Source: Arthrobacter sp. V1I7 (GTDB lineage Bacteria; Actinomycetota; Actinomycetes; Actinomycetales; Micrococcaceae). From it: a stretch of DNA of 64,000 nt. The stretch lies in assembly GCF_030817015.1 (NCBI RefSeq), contig NZ_JAUSYS010000001.1:992001-1056000 (forward strand), written 5' to 3'. Every line of letters starts with the position of its first letter. Positions within the stretch are counted from its first letter, which is position 1. Below the pieces are notes generated by a model. The model had not been told where the DNA came from and searched no databases. It saw only the letters and a program-made list of their open reading frames with translations. The position numbers and the translations under genes were made by a program. Positions 1 through 7,951 of this stretch are shown piece by piece.

Positions 1-342
1 GAAGCCCGCGAGATGCTGGAAATGAACGGCCAGGACGAATCCGGCCTCGACCAGCTGGCACGCGTCGGATTCCACACCCTGGGGCTCCAGACCTACCTCA
101 CGGCAGGACCCAAGGAAACCCGGGCGTGGACCATCCACCGGGGGGACACCGCCCCGCAGGCCGCCGGTGTAATCCACTCCGATTTCCAGCGCGGCTTCAT
201 CAAGGCGGAGGTCGTCTCCTTCGAGGATCTGCTCGAAGCGGGCTCCATGGCAGAGGCCAAGGCCCGGGGCAAGGTCCGGATCGAAGGCAAGGAATATGTC
301 ATGGCCGACGGCGACGTGGTGGAGTTCCGCTTCAACGTCTGA
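1..342 (+). CDS. ychF: Redox-regulated ATPase YchF, C-terminal part (5' end outside window)
   Basis: The frame is open from the first base, so this is the 3' end of a longer gene. The 113 visible residues match the C-terminal TGS-like domain of the YchF/OLA1 family: the run VGFHTLGLQTYLTAGPKE, then TIHRGDTAPQAAGVIHSDF and a terminal segment with GDVVEFRFNV. YchF is an Obg-related P-loop protein that binds ribosomes and prefers ATP. The G domain lies upstream of the window and cannot be seen. The gene ends 31 bp before the stop of a convergent integrase, so it marks the left core boundary of a probable accessory segment. Confidence 0.93.
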   Translation, partial: EAREMLEMNGQDESGLDQLARVGFHTLGLQTYLTAGPKETRAWTIHRGDTAPQAAGVIHSDFQRGFIKAEVVSFEDLLEAGSMAEAKARGKVRIEGKEYVMADGDVVEFRFNV

Positions 343-373
343 TATCGCCCGTTTTCCCTTACAAACAAAGGGA

Positions 374-1423
374 TCAGGCCCCGCCAGTCCGCAGGGAGTC
401 CGCAGAAATCCCGAGAGCTTCGTTCATCATGGCCCCGGCAGCGGACCTTGTGCGGTCTTCCGCCGTCGGCCAAAGGTGCGAATACGTGTTCAGGGTGGTG
501 GTGGCCTTGGCATGGCCCAGTGCCCTTTGCACGGTCACAACATCGCATCCGGCAGCGATCAGGCCCGAAGCGTAGAAGTGCCTCAGGTCATGCAGCTTGA
601 CGTCTGAGAGCCCCGCAGCCTTGACGGTCTTCCGCCACCAGTAGCCGGAAGTGTTCTGATGGGGAGGCAGGCCGCCGTCCCCGATGAAAAGCCACTGGTG
701 AACGCTGTGAACCCCGACGTGCTCGACGTGCTGGGCGAGCATCTGCACCAGGGCATCAGGGATATGCACAAGACGCTCCGAACCGTACTTCGGAGGAGTG
801 ATGGACACCTGGCCCGCGCCAGCGCGTTGAACTTGCCTCTGAACGTTGAGGGTCCGGTGCAGGAAATCGATGTCGGAAAGCTGCACCGCGGCAGCCTCGC
901 CCAGCCTCAGCCCGGCGAAAGCGCACATGGCTACGAAGGGCCTGAACCAATCGTCAGAGGCCTCCAGAAGCTTCCCAACATCGGAGGGGGAGGGTATGAG
1001 CATTGCGTGCTCGGCCTTGCGTCCACGGGGCAGGGAGACCCCCTCAGCAGGGTCTGCGGCAAGGCACCTGTCGTTGCGGGCACCATGAAGCACGGACCGC
1101 ACGTTGTTCAGTCGGGTTTTGATCGTCCCGGCAGCCAAGCCGTCCTGACTCATCTTCTTGACCCATGTCTCCACATGGGAGCGCTTCAGGTTGCGGAACT
1201 CGACGTTGGCAAAAGTGCAGGAACGCACTGCAAGGCTCATGGCCTTGGCAGTCCCAGCCGCCCATATCTGGCGTTTTGACCAGTCCTCGAAGAAAGCGGG
1301 GAGAGTAATCGTTCCAGCCTTTGGGCCCACGTACGTGCCGGTGACGACCGCGGTGGTTACTTCGTTCAGCCACTTCTGAGCGTCGATCTTCCGGGCGAAA
1401 TGCCGGGCGTGTTCTTTGCCCAC
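374..1423 (-). CDS. Tyrosine recombinase / phage-type integrase, N-terminus probably incomplete
   Basis: A 349-residue tyrosine recombinase. The catalytic set is visible: Arg173 in AGLRLGE, His278 and Arg281 in HDLRH, His304 in LGHA and the nucleophile Tyr314 in NTYSHLWP. A SAM-like core-binding domain occupies about residues 40-120. The frame opens at a GTG, already inside the usual Arm-binding domain (GKEHARHFARKIDAQKW), and an in-frame stop lies 10 bp upstream at 1433-1435. Family members normally have about 20-30 further residues here, and out-of-frame traces (RKRG, TYRCDPHR) lie just upstream, so the 5' end looks frameshifted or eroded. No prophage structural genes, excisionase or tRNA target is adjacent. 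It is probably the orphan integrase of a genomic island; activity is uncertain. Confidence 0.85.
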   Translation of the reverse strand: MGKEHARHFARKIDAQKWLNEVTTAVVTGTYVGPKAGTITLPAFFEDWSKRQIWAAGTAKAMSLAVRSCTFANVEFRNLKRSHVETWVKKMSQDGLAAGTIKTRLNNVRSVLHGARNDRCLAADPAEGVSLPRGRKAEHAMLIPSPSDVGKLLEASDDWFRPFVAMCAFAGLRLGEAAAVQLSDIDFLHRTLNVQRQVQRAGAGQVSITPPKYGSERLVHIPDALVQMLAQHVEHVGVHSVHQWLFIGDGGLPPHQNTSGYWWRKTVKAAGLSDVKLHDLRHFYASGLIAAGCDVVTVQRALGHAKATTTLNTYSHLWPTAEDRTRSAAGAMMNEALGISADSLRTGGA

Positions 1424-1570
1424 CGATGTGGATCACAGCGATAAGTGGCCGCGTTTTCGCAGCGTTAAATGTCACCCGTGGTGCCCCGTTAACGATCCTT
1501 CATCGGGCGTAGGTTCATCAGTGATCTGTCCCGGTCTGGCTGCTACCGGCTGGCTTGTGCGGGGGTCCTG

Positions 1571-1888
1571 TTAGTGAGCTGCGCCGAGCTCGACGAGCAG
1601 GACGCCGCCGATTACGAGGATTATTCCAAGGCCCATTAGCCAGGTGAGGGGTTCTTTGAACAGGAATTTGGAGATGATGGCCGTGAGGGCGACGCCTGCA
1701 GCTGCCCAGATACCGTAGGACACGCCCAGGGGAAGACCGTTGGAGAGGGTGAGGGTGAGCATCATGAAGGCGACGAGGTAGCCGACGGCGACGGCGCCAT
1801 ACCAGCGTTTGTTGTCGACAGCGAGGCGAAGGCTAACGGTGCCGGCGACTTCGAAGATGATTGCGCCGGTGAGGAACAGGTAGGCCAT
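1571..1888 (-). CDS. Small multidrug resistance (SMR) transporter subunit
   Basis: A 105-residue protein with four predicted membrane helices typical of SMR/EmrE proteins. The essential membrane Glu is at residue 13 (AIIFEVAGTVSLRLA), and the family motif GVSYGIWAAAGVALTA follows in helix 3. The ATG at 1888 is chosen because it starts at the family N-terminus and overlaps the stop codon of the upstream SMR gene (TAATG), which implies translational coupling. Two adjacent, non-identical SMR genes usually form an obligate antiparallel heterodimer, as in EbrAB, YkkCD and PsmrAB. Such pairs export cationic compounds by proton antiport; the substrate cannot be read from sequence. It is the distal gene of the pair. 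Confidence 0.88.
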   Translation of the reverse strand: MAYLFLTGAIIFEVAGTVSLRLAVDNKRWYGAVAVGYLVAFMMLTLTLSNGLPLGVSYGIWAAAGVALTAIISKFLFKEPLTWLMGLGIILVIGGVLLVELGAAH

Positions 1889-2244
1889 TATGCGGACTCG
1901 GCTTTCTTGTGTGCGGCTTGAGCTCCGAGTTCGACGCATAGGACCCCGGCGATGATGACGACGATGCCGATACCCATAAGGAAAGTGAGCGGCTCACCGA
2001 AGATGACGAGCGAGCCGATCGCGGTAAGCGCGACGCCGCTTGCCCCCCAGATGCCGTAGGCGACACCGAGCGCCATGCCGGCACGGAGCACGACGGCGAG
2101 CAGGGCGAATGCGCCGAGGTAGCCAGCGGCTACTACGACGTACAGGGCAGAGTGTTCGAGCGCACCCTTGAGGGACAGTGATCCAGTCACTTCTGCCAGG
2201 ATTGCGGCAGCCAGAAGCAACCACCCCTTGGTGGTCTTGTTCAT
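1888..2244 (-). CDS. Small multidrug resistance (SMR) transporter subunit, partner
   Basis: A 118-residue four-helix SMR protein. The conserved Glu is at residue 18 (LLLAAAILAEVTGSLSLK), followed by GVAYGIWGASGVALTAIGS. The N-terminus MNKTTKGW and the charged tail AAHKKAESA mark it as distinct from its partner, consistent with a heterodimeric pump of fixed opposite topology. It ends in a 1-bp stop/start overlap with the second SMR gene. It lies 38 bp downstream of the lacI-family gene on the same strand, so the three genes may be one transcript. No guanidine riboswitch is recognisable in the short gap. An RND or ABC pump is excluded by size. Confidence 0.88.
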   Translation of the reverse strand: MNKTTKGWLLLAAAILAEVTGSLSLKGALEHSALYVVVAAGYLGAFALLAVVLRAGMALGVAYGIWGASGVALTAIGSLVIFGEPLTFLMGIGIVVIIAGVLCVELGAQAAHKKAESA

Positions 2245-2282
2245 TGGGTGATTCCCTTGGTGATGAGGAGGTGCTGGGCGAT

Positions 2283-3293
2283 CTATGCAGACTGTCGTTT
2301 ACGAAGAGTGGGGACGATCGTTTGGCGCTCTGCGGCCAGGGGCCGGGTCTGGGCTTGAATCGCGAGTGATACCGCGAGAGCACCGAGTTCTTCATAGGGC
2401 TGCCGGATGGTGGTCAGCGGTGGATCCGTGAGTTTAGCCGATTCCTCGTCGTCGTAGCCGACCACGGCAACGTCGCCCGGCACCGTCAATCCGGCTCTGC
2501 GTAGTGACCTTAATGCAGGACCTGCCATCCGGTCGTACTCGCAGAACATCCCGTCGATGCGCATGCCGTCTGCGAGGAGTTCGTCGAGCTCCTTGAAGGT
2601 GAACGGTGGATCGTCCCATGGGTTCTCACACCTAAGGATTAGCCGCTCATCGACTTCAATACCCGCGGATTCGTGGGAGTCTCTAAATCCTTGAATGCGC
2701 TGATCAACGAAGTTACCCGCCCATGTGTTTCCGACATATGCGAGCCTATGCCGGCCTTGGGAGAGCAGGTGTTCGGTTGCCATCCGACCACCTGCTCGAT
2801 TGTCTACCGATACGGTCGGGAGAATCGGCTTAGCCGCCGTGTCGTCTACGGATACGACTGGTAGACGAAGGGCGCCGGCGGCGTTTTGCACTTCCCGGCT
2901 CGCGCTGAATCCGAGAACTATCACTCCATCTGTGGGCACGTTTCCCAGTGCCGAGATAGTACCGGCAGCTCCGTCCCTGCGTTCGCCAACCGGATGCACG
3001 AGAAGGTGGTAGCCATGCTCTTCGGCGGCGTTGTACGCGCTACGGACTACCGGCTCCCACCAGCCCCATTCGAAGTCCGGAACGATGACGCTCAGAGCCC
3101 GGTATTCGCCGGTCCGTAATGCCCTGGCCGCGAGTGAGGGCCGATAGCCAAGATCATCGGCGATCCTGCGGATGCGTTCGCGGGTCGCAGGGCTGACATC
3201 CCGGTGTGGTTCTGCCGCCAGGGCCCGTGACACGGTTGCCACGCCGACTCCAGCCTGTTTTGAGACATCCATGAGCGTTACTCGACGTGTCAT
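2283..3293 (-). CDS. LacI-family transcriptional regulator
   Basis: A 336-residue LacI/GalR-type repressor. The N-terminal helix-turn-helix with hinge helix is clear (VTLMDVSKQAGVGVATVSRA, then YRPSLAARALRTG). It is followed by a periplasmic-binding-protein-like sensor domain with FSASREVQNAAGALRLPVVSVD, GGRMATEHLLSQGRHRLAYVG and a C-terminal VPGDVAVVGYDDEESAKL. It is divergent from the MFS transporter and glycosidase genes, with a palindromic operator and promoter in the 118-bp gap, so it probably represses that sugar module and perhaps itself. The inducer is likely a glycoside taken up or released by the module (inference). The SMR pair lies directly downstream. Confidence 0.93.
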   Translation of the reverse strand: MTRRVTLMDVSKQAGVGVATVSRALAAEPHRDVSPATRERIRRIADDLGYRPSLAARALRTGEYRALSVIVPDFEWGWWEPVVRSAYNAAEEHGYHLLVHPVGERRDGAAGTISALGNVPTDGVIVLGFSASREVQNAAGALRLPVVSVDDTAAKPILPTVSVDNRAGGRMATEHLLSQGRHRLAYVGNTWAGNFVDQRIQGFRDSHESAGIEVDERLILRCENPWDDPPFTFKELDELLADGMRIDGMFCEYDRMAGPALRSLRRAGLTVPGDVAVVGYDDEESAKLTDPPLTTIRQPYEELGALAVSLAIQAQTRPLAAERQTIVPTLRKRQSA

Positions 3294-3315
3294 CCTGCAC
3301 CTCCTACAGCGAGCG

Positions 3316-3345
3316 TTGACATTTTGGGGACTGCGGGTTTACCTT
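3316..3345 (+). promoter_or_regulatory. Putative sigma-70 type promoter for the MFS/glycosidase operon
   Basis: A consensus -35 hexamer TTGACA lies at 3316-3321. With an 18-bp spacer it is followed by TACCTT at 3340-3345 as a possible -10. Transcription would start just before or within the palindromic operator that follows and run into the MFS gene. This is a motif match only; no start site is known. Confidence 0.5.
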
Positions 3346-3357
3346 AGCAACACCAGT

Positions 3358-3379
3358 ACCGGTAACGATACCGGTAACG
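3358..3379 (+). promoter_or_regulatory. Putative LacI-family operator
   Basis: ACCGGTAACGATACCGGT at 3358-3375 is an 18-bp near-perfect inverted repeat with the central CG typical of LacI-family operators. CCGGTAACG also occurs twice as a direct repeat (3359-3367 and 3371-3379). It lies between the divergent lacI-type and MFS genes and directly downstream of the putative -10, where a bound repressor would block transcription. Confidence 0.6.
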
Positions 3380-3411
3380 TTTTAGTTAGACAAGCCAAGG
3401 ACGTCTTCCCT

Positions 3412-4713
3412 GTGACTGCAACCCCTCCCGATTCGGTATCCCCGCTCGCAACAACCTTTGAGGGGGCGGCATCCCCCGCTCCCAAACCACTCCCCCGCGT
3501 CGGGGCACTGTTCATCGGCGTATATGCGCTGGCGATGTTCGGCATCTGGATGGCGATCAACCTCCCGGCCACTGTTACGGTGGCACTGCGCATTGCCGAG
3601 CTCGATCCCGCAAACAAGACCACGACGTACTCCCTGGTCGCCGGCATTGGGACGCTGGTTGCGGTACTCGCCAATCCCTTCTTCGGCCGGCTGAGCGACC
3701 GCACCAGGAGCAGGTTCGGCCGCCGCCGCCCGTGGATTGTGGTCGGCCTCGCCGGTACGACCGTCGGTGCCGCGGTTATCGGCCTGAGCGATTCAATACC
3801 GATGTTGATCCTCGGATGGGTTCTCATGCAGGCTTTCATCAACGCCGCAATCGCAGCGACGCTCGCCATCGTTGCCGACCGAATCCCCGAATCCCAGCAC
3901 GGCCTCGTCGGCGCGCTCTCCGGCACGGCCGCCGCCGCGTCCACCGTGGTGGGAATTTTCTTCATCCAGGCGTTCCCCACAAGTATCCTCGCGCAAATCG
4001 GGCTCCCGGTAGCCATCGCCATCGTCTTCGGGTTCGCCCTGGTTGCCCTGATGAAGGACGACAAGCCGGCGGCAGGCGAACGCACCCCGTTCACCCTCAG
4101 GGAGTTCGCCGGCAGCTTCTACATCAACCCGCGCAAATCCCCGGACTTTGCCTGGTTCCTGCTCGCGTTCTTCCTAATCAATCTTGGCCTGGGCGTCATC
4201 GCAACATACGCGGTGTACTACCTGCAGGACCAGGTCAAGATCGCCGAGGCTGACCTGCCAGGGACTCTCTTCGTCACCTTCCTGCTCAGCGGCCTCGTCG
4301 CGCTACTCGTTGCCCCCTTGGCTGGCTGGATCAGCGACAAGACCGGGCGGCGCAAACCACTCTTCATCCTCGCTGCTGTCCTCATGGCCACCGGGATGGG
4401 CGTGATCGTTCTCGCACAGGACGCCACGATGTTCATCATCGGGCAGACGCTGGGAGCTGGTCTTGCCGCCGGCATCCTCTTCGGCATCTATATCGCCTTC
4501 GCCGTAGCAACACTCAAAGACACGTCCACGGTCGGGAGGGACCTCGGCATTGTGAACATCGCCTTCACCCTCCCGTTCTCCCTGGTCCCGTTCGCCGCAC
4601 CGCTCCTCCTCGGCTCCGGTGACGACCCGAACTACCTGCTGCTGTACATCGTCGGCGGCATCCTCAGCCTCACCTGCATCCCCGTGCTGTTCAAAATCCG
4701 CGCGGCACGGTAA
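3412..4713 (+). CDS. MFS transporter, sugar/glycoside type
   Basis: A 433-residue major facilitator protein with about 12 predicted membrane segments. The loop after helix 2 reads NPFFGRLSDRTRSRFGRRRPW, and a second copy of this signature (LAGWISDKTGRRKPLF) opens the C-terminal half. These loops resemble the SLC45/GPH-like sugar symporters. The GTG at 3412 is preferred. The open frame extends upstream to 3172, but that would overlap the divergent repressor gene and the operator, and the residues there look non-coding. The stop is 14 bp before the glycosidase start, so the two are one operon. It probably imports the oligosaccharide or glycoside that the glycosidase cleaves; the substrate is not deducible. 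Confidence 0.85.
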   Translation: MTATPPDSVSPLATTFEGAASPAPKPLPRVGALFIGVYALAMFGIWMAINLPATVTVALRIAELDPANKTTTYSLVAGIGTLVAVLANPFFGRLSDRTRSRFGRRRPWIVVGLAGTTVGAAVIGLSDSIPMLILGWVLMQAFINAAIAATLAIVADRIPESQHGLVGALSGTAAAASTVVGIFFIQAFPTSILAQIGLPVAIAIVFGFALVALMKDDKPAAGERTPFTLREFAGSFYINPRKSPDFAWFLLAFFLINLGLGVIATYAVYYLQDQVKIAEADLPGTLFVTFLLSGLVALLVAPLAGWISDKTGRRKPLFILAAVLMATGMGVIVLAQDATMFIIGQTLGAGLAAGILFGIYIAFAVATLKDTSTVGRDLGIVNIAFTLPFSLVPFAAPLLLGSGDDPNYLLLYIVGGILSLTCIPVLFKIRAAR

Positions 4714-4727
4714 CCAGAAAGAAATCC

Positions 4728-6485
4728 ATGAGCCAACCTGACTACCTCAATCCCTCACTCACCGCCGAGCAGCGGGTGAACGACCTCCTTCCGCGCATGA
4801 TGCTGGAAGAAAAAGCAGGACTGCTCTTCCAGCCCGTCACACGGCTACCGGAAGAGGGCTACAGCGACGAAGAAGCCCGCGCCGACGCCCGCGCCTCCGT
4901 GCAGGACAAGCTCCTGAATCATCTCCACGTCCTCAACGGCACCAAGGCCGCAGAGATAGCTGAATGGACGAACGAACTACAGGGACTCGCGGCGGATACA
5001 CGCCTGGGCATCCCCATCACGTTCTCCACGGACCCGCGCAGCGGGTTCCGCAGCACCCCATTCACCGGGCAGAGCACCGACGAACTGTCCCGCTGGCCCG
5101 AGCACACCGGCCTCGCTGCAATTGGAGACACCGACCTTGCCTACCAATACGGCGACACACTCCGCCAGGAGCAACTCGCGATGGGGATCCGCGTCTACCT
5201 CGGCCCGATGGCAGACCTATACTCAGAACCACGCTGGTCACGAGGGTTCGGAACCTTCGGTGAAGATGTCGACATGGTCTCCCGTCTCACCGCGGCGTTC
5301 ATCCGGGGACTGCGCGGCAGCAACACCCTCGGACCCGAAAGTGTAGCCGCGGTCGTCAAGCACTTCCCGGGCGCCGGCCCCCAACTTCGCGGTGACGACG
5401 CCCACGACAAACGCTTCCCCGAGCAGGTCTACCCGGGTGGGCAGCAACAACTTCACCTGCGCCCCTTCGAGGCCGCATTTGAAGCCGGAGTCACACAAAT
5501 CATGCCGTACTACGGTATGCCCGTAGGAACAGACTGGCAGGAGCGCGGCTTCGCCTTCAACGAGCCCGTTATCCGTGATCTACTCCGCGGAAAGTACCGC
5601 TTCGAAGGCATTGTCCTCAGCGACTGGTTCCTCCTTGAACCCACTATCCACGCCGGCCTAACCTTCGGCCCCAATGGGTACGGATTGGAAGACCTCACGC
5701 CGACCGAACGCCTGGTCATCGGCATCGGCGCCGGAGTTGACCAGTTCGGTGGTGACAGCTGCACCTGGCGTGTTCTCCAAGCCGTCCGCGACGGTCAGCT
5801 CGACGAGACACAGGTAAACCGATCGGTCGCGCGGCTGCTGCGCGAAAAGTTCACGCTAGGCCTGTTCGAGAACCGCTACGTAGACGTTGAGCACGCCCAC
5901 GAGATTGGGACGAACCCCGAGTTTAGGGCTCGTGGAAACTACGCGCAGGCAGCATCACTGACGCTGCTCAAAAACGGCGACACCATGCCGCTGCGCGCCG
6001 GCACACGGGTGTACTCCGAGGGCATCGACTGGTCCACTGTTGAGCACGACCTCGAAATTGTCGGAACCCCTGCCCATGCGGAGGTCAACCTGGTTCGCCT
6101 CGACGCACCGTGGCAGCCCGACCCCGATAACGCACTCGGGGACTTCTTCCACCGCGGCCAGCTCGACTTCCCGCAAGACACCGTAAAACACATCGCTGAA
6201 CTCGCAGCACAGGCCCCGACAATCGCAGCGATCTACCTCGAGCGCCCGGCGGTGGTAACGGAGCTCCTTCCACACCTCGCCGGCCTCATCGGCGAATTCG
6301 GCGCGAGCGACCAAGTCTTAGCCGACGCGCTTCGTGGACGGACTCCGTTCACCGGCAAGCTGCCGTTCGATCTACCAAGCAGCATGACAGCAATCGAAAT
6401 TTCACGGGAAGACGTCCCCTTCGACACCGAAAACCCATCCTTCAGTCACGGCCACGGCATCACAGTCACGCCAGCCACCTTGTAA
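4728..6485 (+). CDS. Glycoside hydrolase family 3 protein (beta-glucosidase/xylosidase-like)
   Basis: A 585-residue GH3 enzyme. The N-terminal barrel shows family landmarks: YLGPMADLYSEPRWSRGFGTFGEDVDM, the KHFPGAGPQ substrate-binding motif and the catalytic nucleophile Asp299 in IVLSDWF. The second alpha/beta domain begins around residue 405 (AASLTLLKNGDTMPL). There is no signal peptide and no C-terminal fibronectin domain, so it is shorter than the BglX class (about 750 residues) and probably acts in the cytoplasm. It follows the MFS importer by 14 bp, under the same promoter and LacI-type control. The general acid/base residue and the sugar specificity cannot be settled by eye. Confidence 0.88.
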   Translation: MSQPDYLNPSLTAEQRVNDLLPRMMLEEKAGLLFQPVTRLPEEGYSDEEARADARASVQDKLLNHLHVLNGTKAAEIAEWTNELQGLAADTRLGIPITFSTDPRSGFRSTPFTGQSTDELSRWPEHTGLAAIGDTDLAYQYGDTLRQEQLAMGIRVYLGPMADLYSEPRWSRGFGTFGEDVDMVSRLTAAFIRGLRGSNTLGPESVAAVVKHFPGAGPQLRGDDAHDKRFPEQVYPGGQQQLHLRPFEAAFEAGVTQIMPYYGMPVGTDWQERGFAFNEPVIRDLLRGKYRFEGIVLSDWFLLEPTIHAGLTFGPNGYGLEDLTPTERLVIGIGAGVDQFGGDSCTWRVLQAVRDGQLDETQVNRSVARLLREKFTLGLFENRYVDVEHAHEIGTNPEFRARGNYAQAASLTLLKNGDTMPLRAGTRVYSEGIDWSTVEHDLEIVGTPAHAEVNLVRLDAPWQPDPDNALGDFFHRGQLDFPQDTVKHIAELAAQAPTIAAIYLERPAVVTELLPHLAGLIGEFGASDQVLADALRGRTPFTGKLPFDLPSSMTAIEISREDVPFDTENPSFSHGHGITVTPATL

Positions 6486-6649
6486 GCACAGATCAGCGCA
6501 CCTTTGCACTAGTCGACGGGCGGTTGGCCCTGCAAAAGCGGGCGCGGGGGAAGGTAGGGGCACCTGGCAACGCCAGAACCTTCACCTTCCCCCGCACCAC
6601 CCCTAACTCAACAGCTCTAATAACTACTTCCCCCAGATGCGAGACCCCA

Positions 6650-6877
6650 GTGACAACAACAACACAAACCCAACCATCACCGGGAATGGTCGAAATAAGC
6701 GTTGACGCCGCCTCACGGGTAGACCAGGCCATAACCGACGCAGTTGAAACCGTAAGAGCCGCGGCCACCCGCCACGAGACAGGGATCATGATCACCCGAA
6801 CCGGCCCCGGCCGCTACATCGTCCGCACACCCGGCAGTGCCCTTCGGGCTCATCCGGGAGCAGCACAACTAAATTAG
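6650..6877 (+). CDS. Small hypothetical protein, possibly decayed at its C-terminus
   Basis: A 75-residue reading from a GTG at 6650. Its core, MVEISVDAASRVDQAITDAV followed by a GIMITRTGPGRYIVRT segment, looks like a genuine conserved small protein of this bacterial group. Upstream codons in the same frame look non-coding, so the longer frame from 6524 is not adopted. The C-terminal residues after IVRT are irregular and may result from an indel. It sits 164 bp after the glycosidase at the left edge of a stretch of broken genes. No function is known to me. Confidence 0.45.
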   Translation: MTTTTQTQPSPGMVEISVDAASRVDQAITDAVETVRAAATRHETGIMITRTGPGRYIVRTPGSALRAHPGAAQLN

Positions 6878-7007
6878 GAAACCGGGCCTATATAAGCCGT
6901 CAAGCGGTTACGTGTGAATCACCGATCCTTCAACGGGCACTCGAAGCGATTGGAGCCGGTGTATATCTGAGCCCCAGGTCAACCACCTCAAGCGGTAAAC
7001 CAATCTT

Positions 7008-7192
7008 GCCGGTGAAAGGGTCACCGTCGGCAACGAAGTACCGCAGGGCAACGGCCTCGCACTGGAGAACTACACAGTCGGCGGCGAAGTAATCGAAAAG
7101 GATGCCAACAACTGGGCTATTACCAGCTCGGAAGGATCGGGTTCGACGGCGAGAACTGGGACAGCTGGAACGCCTACCGGGCAACCCCATAA
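7008..7192 (+). pseudogene. C-terminal remnant of an unidentified gene, frame-disrupted
   Basis: Two consecutive protein-like stretches in different frames suggest a broken gene tail. The first contains RVTVGNEVPQGNGLALENYT and continues to EKDANN. After a frame change near 7112 the second reads GYYQLGRIGFDGENWDSWN and ends AYRATP before a stop at about 7190. Neither part has a start codon context and I do not recognise the family. The surrounding interval 6878-7281 (404 bp) contains no intact gene. Confidence 0.4.
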
Positions 7193-7281
7193 CCAAACCA
7201 AAGTAGATACCAGCTAGAACCGAAGTGGGCGGCAGTACCGAAACTGCCGCCCACTTCGGTCCCACCGAAGAGAAGGACCGC

Positions 7282-7614
7282 ATGACCACCGACACCGCCA
7301 CCACCGGCCACTACATCAGCATCGACATCGGCGGCACGGGAATCAAAGGCGGCATCGTGGATCTCGATGCGGTCCGAATTCAAGGCAACACGCTCCGACT
7401 ACCCACACCCCGACCAGCCACACCCCACGACATCGGCGATGCCGTCGCTCAACTCGCGGACGAACTGGAAGCTGAACACAACCGGCCGGTGCAATCTTCC
7501 ATCGGCATCACCTTTCCCGGTATCATCCAGCACGGCATCTCACGAGCCGTAGCAAACGTCGACAGCGCCTTCATCAACCTCGACATCCAAGCCTTCTTCA
7601 CCGCGCCAGCGTGA
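7282..7614 (+). pseudogene. ppgK: Truncated polyphosphate glucokinase (ROK family), N-terminal fragment
   Basis: From the ATG at 7282 the frame encodes 110 residues that match the start of actinobacterial polyphosphate/ATP glucokinases. The phosphate-binding motif SIDIGGTGIKGGIVDL is near residues 13-28, followed by LPTPRPATP and SIGITFPGIIQHG with ANVDSAFINLDI. A full enzyme is about 260 residues and continues with the catalytic DADAAG segment, but here the frame stops after FFTAPA and no continuation is visible in any frame downstream. It would lack the catalytic Asp and cannot be active. It is one of several gene remnants between the sugar module and the peptide transporter. Confidence 0.75.
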
Positions 7615-7690
7615 AGTTCCGGACATCCGGCTGAATCGATTCTGCTTCCCCCATCCGCAAGTAATGAGGAATTAACTCGACAATCCGGAT

Positions 7691-7712
7691 GCTCCCAACG
7701 GGAGCTTTCTTA
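7691..7712 (+). terminator. Intrinsic terminator
   Basis: GCTCCC (7691-7696), a 3-nt loop AAC, then GGGAGC (7700-7705), followed by TTTCTTATT. It lies in the 337-bp gap (7615-7951) between the ppgK fragment and the first peptide-binding lipoprotein and probably insulates that gene from upstream transcripts. The rest of the gap holds nothing I recognise. Confidence 0.6.
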
Positions 7713-7951
7713 TTCCGTCGCTTTTATCGCCCGCTTCCCGACCGGCCAGGTTCTTGTCGATTTACTCGGGACGGTCCTGCCCCGAAGTGTTGCAACTCGC
7801 TAACAAACATTACAAGGAGTCAGCTTTCCCGGGCGCGCGGGTTTACGCTTCATCCCATATGAGACAAGCTCACCTGCTGCCGGGGGAGGGGGACCCCTGT
7901 CCGGTGTCGCCGGACCCGGTATCGTCCACACCGCGGAAACAAGGAGGCCGG

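Noticed and set aside
2244..2283. Guanidine (ykkC-type) riboswitch in front of the SMR pair
   Set aside because: The 38-bp gap is too short and no conserved core is present.
6930..7304. Minus-strand ORF of 124 residues in the remnant region
   Set aside because: Its translation resembles no family and it is opposite fragments with better protein-like character on the plus strand.
343..7951. att site duplications flanking the integrase segment
   Set aside because: I looked for a direct repeat of the ychF 3' end near 7600-7950 and saw none of convincing length.
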